Assembly (NCBI GenBank): GCA_950295325.1
Contig: OX485809.1
Location: 38,011,081-38,075,080 of the forward strand
Source: Polytrichum commune
Lineage: Eukaryota; Streptophyta; Polytrichopsida; Polytrichales; Polytrichaceae
Direction of reading: 5' to 3'
DNA length: 64,000 nucleotides
The position numbers and the translations under genes are program-made. This document shows, piece by piece, positions 59,481 to 64,000 of this stretch; position 1 is the first letter of the stretch, and every line of letters starts with the position of its first letter. The notes beneath the pieces were generated by a model. The model searched no databases and was not told the DNA's origin. It saw only the letters and a program-made list of their open reading frames with translations.

Positions 59481-62400
59481 AATGTGGAGGGAGGATACGA
59501 GACATAATGAAACACCCTCATTGCAAAAGTACAAAAATTATTTGAAATCCTCTTGAACCATAAAACAAAAATGTGAGTGGGGACGGATTTGCAGTTCTGT
59601 GGGTTTTGGGTTCCCTACTTTGCGGGTTCTAGGTTTTTCACTATAATTGTCTTAGACATGTGGTAGATTAGACTAGTATTGTTCTCAACATCCATAAAAG
59701 ACGGTTTTGTAAGTCCTAAATTTTCCAACACTTGTTATTTCTCCCAACCATGGTGCCCAACACTTCTATTTCCTCCCAACCTTAGTGCCCACCACATAGT
59801 TATACATGCATTTTTTTTCCCACACTGAGGCCATCATTTGGATAGGCTAGATATTTCAAGCACTTACAATTCTAGGATCCTAGTAATTTCTTGTGTGCGC
59901 TCTCAGCTCTTGGAGAGGACCGCATGTCACTTGCTTCTTGAATTGTTCCTAGAAAATCGTTGAAATGTCTCTTTAAAAATGAAATTTGCATCGGAATCAT
60001 AAATATAGAATGTGTGCCTTGAATTGTAAATATAGAATGTGCAAACCCCAATTCTTTGTTCCTTAGTATTATTTGTCCTTAACACAAAGCAATATGTAAA
60101 GGAGTCCGATATCAACCTCAAGACTAGTGATTCCAACACTATCATTGATGCCATCTTTGACATCTTCATGGTGGTGGTCATTTTTGTGCATAAAGGTAAT
60201 TCAAGTTTCATTTGCAATATATTTCATAGCAGTGATCTTCAATATGAGTAGTGTAAGAGACTATGAGTTTGTACTTGGTAGGCCAACCGCATGTTGAAGT
60301 ATTTATTTATGTTGTGAAGCTTGTACTTTGTAGACGGCCTTGTGTGGACTTACCAAGCCCATGCACACAGCCACATGCCAATTAAGTGCAATGTCGTTGC
60401 CCTCCATGCGGACTTGGAGTTGAGCACCATGAAGCACATAGCTAGTCGTTGCACATTGTGTGAATTGCAAGGCAAGATCCATTAAGTGTGCTATGAATTT
60501 ATGTCCCCTTTGTGGATTGAGGGGCTAATCACACCAGCCATTTCTGGCATCATTTGTCAGCATCTCCAACTGTAATAATGTGAAAAATGATGGGCCAACA
60601 TCTATTTTAAACATAATCTTCAACAATGTCATGGATGGAACCGGATAGAAAGTTTGGTGTAATCGGGGGATGAGAGTTGGGGTGGAAGTAACGCACCTCC
60701 AATTACCGAACCATCCATTCTTCCATAGATGGCCTCCTCCAACCAAGTGAGTGTTTTGTCCCGCACAATGTGAATTGGGAATTTTGGGTACAATGGTTGG
60801 CAATGATGTGGCTTTGTTGCAATTTTTGGAACTCCTACTTGTTAATGTGTACCTGATTAAGAAGGCTTAGCCAAAAATTAAAAAAATAAAAAAAATAAAA
60901 AAATAAAGAATGTTACCTATCAAACTTGCTAGCAGCAAGGCTTAACCCCAAGAACCTCAAATTCACCAATGATAACATTGTGGATTTTGTTCCAATTATC
61001 ACTATTGTGTTCTATTGTCTTCCCAGGTGAGGGCGAAACCTTAAGAATTGTGTTGTGCATGCATGTTTGGCTACGACAATGGTTTTTAGGCATTATGCTT
61101 GTGTTTTACTGGCTTTCTTCGAAATATACTGACATGGTTGTGTCAAATTGGAGTCAATTTTTTTTGGCAAGTTAATATCGTCGGAAATTTCATCAAAGTT
61201 AATGTAGAACTTTGGTTTGGGTAAATTTGGTTAAGGGAGGCAATGCAGTCTTGGTTTTCATTTCCGAAAACCAAGAATTTATGTTGACTTTATTAAGATG
61301 AGGTATTGGTTGTACGTGTTTCATTATATTTTTGGTTTTAGAGGCTAAGGCACCACTATACATGTCTACCATAAGTGGAGCCAACATTCACCAAACTTAT
61401 TTCAATATGCTACATCTTCCCTTCCATTAAAACAAGAAAGATACAAAGAAGAGTTGGGGTTTGATCTCGAGGGTTCTTGGGAAGGGCATTGCACTTATAG
61501 TTGAATCAGGTGCATAGGATACAAATTCACGATTTGCACCCATGGACACGCTAGTGCTCTATCAAGGAGAAGATTCGCAGTTGGATGTATTTGTGCCAAA
61601 CCCAGTGGTGGGGGAATTGGAGGTAGATTTGGGTTAGGAAACATTGTGGAGATTTTGCAGCAGTTGAAGCTCAAGCACAAGCTGAGGCTCTATTGTAAGC
61701 AATGAAAAATAGTTGTGAACAATGATTGGATGGCATACATGCACTCATGTTTCTCATTGTTTTGTACAAATTCCTAAAGTGGCAATGCGGCTATCAAGTA
61801 ATCTTGCAAGTTGCGTTTCCTCTCCCAATTTGGTGTTTGTTTGCATGTGGTTGTAATTTCGTTGGTCATTCTTGGAACTCACTATCCACGGTTTTCACCC
61901 CATAGAAGAAGCAATGGAGAATTTTGTGAGTTGATGTCGCACCACCTTTGTTCCCGTAGATTTGAGATTTTGTTCAAATTCTTTCAACATTGAACAAATA
62001 GATAAATTGTTTTGTGTATTTCTCCATTTTATCCAAACATCCAAGGCTTCATGTGGATTGTAAAAGTTCCAAGTTTGGGGTTATTATGGTGGACCACATT
62101 ATCTGGGCAATTCGAAATTATTTGTGAGCCAGTTGGATTTCGCCCACACATTTTATTTTCTCCAAATTTTTGCGATTTGTTTTCAATCATTTGTCTAGCT
62201 TGGCATTCAAGATTTTCACCTTAGCAACGAAGGTTTCCGCAAGTTTTGTGGGACTTGATGTTGCACCAACATTTTTCTTGCAATTTTGAGGTTTTGTTTG
62301 AGCTATGGATGTAGGTCGAATCGCATGAGTACTTTCTTAAGTTGTGGTCAGTTCCAAATTAATGATATGCTCTCCACCTTTTTGCAAAGAGAAAACTCTC

Positions 62401-63689
62401 CTAGAGCCCAAAAATACTTTGGGATGGTAAGTATTTGTAGCACATAGACATTGTGATATAGAGGGGCAAAATTCTCGAATGTAAATCAAAATGGCATGCG
62501 AATCAGGAATCATATGTAAACAAGTTATTGCCTATATTGAACTCAACTTGGCAGTATGTGTGTGCAATGAAACATATTGATAACTCTTTGGGTGAACAAT
62601 ATTTTTGCAGGTTGATTTTTATTTATCTCTTGAAACCTAGAGTAAATTCAATGCATCTACCTCAACTACAGCAAGTACTCAATGTTGTGCAACAAGTTTA
62701 TAAAGAATGAATATCTTGTATCTAAGTTTGTGGAATTGATCACCAATGTACTAGCATGTATGTGAAAGCACCTAGGGTGATCCAATTTGCAGATGTTGCC
62801 ATTCCTAAGTTGTTGGTGTCAAAAGCCTCAAGGATAAGGTACATGCCACATAATTACTTGTGGATTTAAGGAGTTTTGTGCTTGCATACTTTAGGTGTTT
62901 GTATGTGGAAATATCCAATTTGGACAACCTTGGACAACTCTAAACCAAAATACCAAGAAACTCACTAAATTTGAGTTGATGTCAATTTTTGAAATACTCT
63001 ATCTCCACCATATAAACTTCTTGGCAAAAATCAGTAATCAACTGCATGTAATGATGCTCCATGGTTTTCAATTGCTTACAAAGCCAATGTGTAGACACGT
63101 ATTTGCACTATAACTAAATCTAGAACGAGTAAATATTTTGTTTCCAAAGGGCATAATTTTCATAATACACTGGTTCCATATGATGAGCCTCTTTGTTTCT
63201 TGTGGCTTGCTCTACAAGTTTCCTCATGTTCTAAATTATGGTACCTTATACATTAAGATGTACTACACTGCCAGGTAGCATCCCGTAGTATTAGATGGTG
63301 GGCTCAATGTTGCAATGTGTGTCATCAGGACATAAATCTCCTTACATTTTGCTCTTGTTTGAAGTACAAAATTTGAATATAGATTAGAAATGTAATAGTT
63401 CTTTCATAGTCACAAGGTTCCGATTCCATCCTAAGTGACACTAGGATTTCAAAGATGCTCATGACTAGAGAACCTTCACCAAGCTCACAATAATGAGCCC
63501 CATTCATTGATGGCTAGTAACAAATTTAAGGAAATGTGGCCCAACTTTACAAATGTGAAAGACCCCGACAACGCACGACATTTCCCACAAAATGATCCAT
63601 TTAGGATCAATGTCATTATTGCCTATTTCTTGTCCCCTCTGAAAACCAAACATAAGGCCCTTCATCATTGCTCACATCATTGTGCGACT

Positions 63690-63930
63690 GAATGCCACCC
63701 AACAAGTACCCAAAACTACCCAACGCCACCCAATAGCTACCCAACAAGAGTCAACACCACCCAAAAAACTCACTCAACATTAACTTGTCAACAGAGAATG
63801 CCCACCCAACAACAACACATCAACTAAGAAGACTCGCCCAATAACAACCCATCACCCGTAATCAGCCACCCAATGATACACCATGCACCCACTGCTCACC
63901 TTCAATGCCACCCACCCACGATACCTTGCA
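63690..63930 (+). repeat. CACCCAA-type degenerate minisatellite
   Basis: About 20 scattered units such as GCCACCCAAC, CTACCCAACA and CACCCAA make the strand C-rich and G-poor. It may be the subterminal repeat zone of the CACTA-like element. Confidence 0.7.
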
Positions 63931-64000
63931 AGGTTCATTTGGACATAATTTATCATAGTACTATTGTTCAAGGAATGCACACATGATCTAATAGGTCCAG

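Larger units (their letters stand above)
58456..63960. mobile_element. Possible CACTA-type transposon, 5.5 kb, degenerate
   Basis: Left end CACTAGAAGAAATTATGTCC then AAATGAACC; right end read inward TACTATGATAAATTATGTCC then AAATGAACC. The inner 21 bases are identical. Subterminal motifs occur near both ends in opposite orientation: GTTGGGTGCCATTGGG near 58567 and many GCCACCCAA/CTACCCAAC units at about 63690-63930. CACTA starts and repeated subterminal motifs are hallmarks of En/Spm-like elements. Against: the right end has TACTA, the 3 bp flanks (TCA and CTA) differ, and no TNP2-type transposase was recognised. The interior otherwise holds only short frames and a purine-rich tract. Confidence 0.5.

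Noticed and set aside
59201-59556. Basic and acidic frames in a GA-rich tract
   Set aside because: Low-complexity purine run; no motif beyond charge runs.
1-64000. CRISPR arrays, bacterial operons or organelle-derived blocks
   Set aside because: No regularly spaced repeats, ribosome binding sites or chloroplast/mitochondrial genes were recognised. The context is clearly plant nuclear.

Overview
The window reads as nuclear DNA of a land plant with a large, gene-poor, transposon-rich genome. Evidence for a plant: an AP2/ERF transcription factor, GT-AG introns, telo-box motifs upstream of an RNA polymerase subunit gene, a short CCCTAAA telomere-type tract, a nuclear-type tRNA-Arg, and hAT, PIF/Harbinger and Mutator-type repeats. 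The lineage cannot be fixed from sequence reading alone. The repeat set (Tc1-like DD34E element, DUF4371-type hAT relic, many home-grown MITE families, no obvious LTR retrotransposon) made me think of a non-flowering plant, but that is only an impression.

Three genes are supported. (1) tRNA-Arg(UCG) at 13132-13205 (+). (2) An intronless ERF-type AP2 transcription factor of 584 aa at 14374-16128 (-), in the most GC-rich part of the window. (3) A split gene for the RNA polymerase I/III shared subunit RPAC2 (AC19), with three coding exons on the - strand between 57074 and 53868. It encodes 119 aa and contains a 2.2 kb intron with two MITE insertions. No single long open frame reveals this gene; it was found by reading exons and splice sites.

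Most of the rest is transposon debris, and several elements can be delimited to the base by target-site duplications (TSDs). They include a 1570 bp foldback Mutator-like element with 491 bp arms and a 9 bp TSD (2505-4074), nested in an older TA-flanked MITE. Five hAT-type non-autonomous elements have 8 bp TSDs (11734-12126, 22968-23516, 32345-32616, 35622-36031, 43308-45017). A PIF-type foldback MITE with a TTA TSD lies at 23819-24212. A family of about 500-1500 bp has GGGCCRCTTYACAC ends, and several other MITE families are present. Broken transposase genes are a PIF/Harbinger relic (about 6340-7190), a Tc1-like DD34E relic with both terminal repeats (26408-27971) and a hAT relic with BED finger and dimerisation region (about 50400-52540). 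Possible non-LTR retroelement tails lie on the - strand near 17.9, 34, 36.3 and 48.2 kb. A 5.5 kb span at the right end (58456-63960) has CACTA-like termini.

Two tandem duplications (537 bp at 34716-36206, one copy carrying a hAT MITE; 386 bp at 41760-42530) and several microsatellites complete the picture. The three genes show no operon-like or functional link with each other. Long stretches, listed as such, hold nothing I could recognise.
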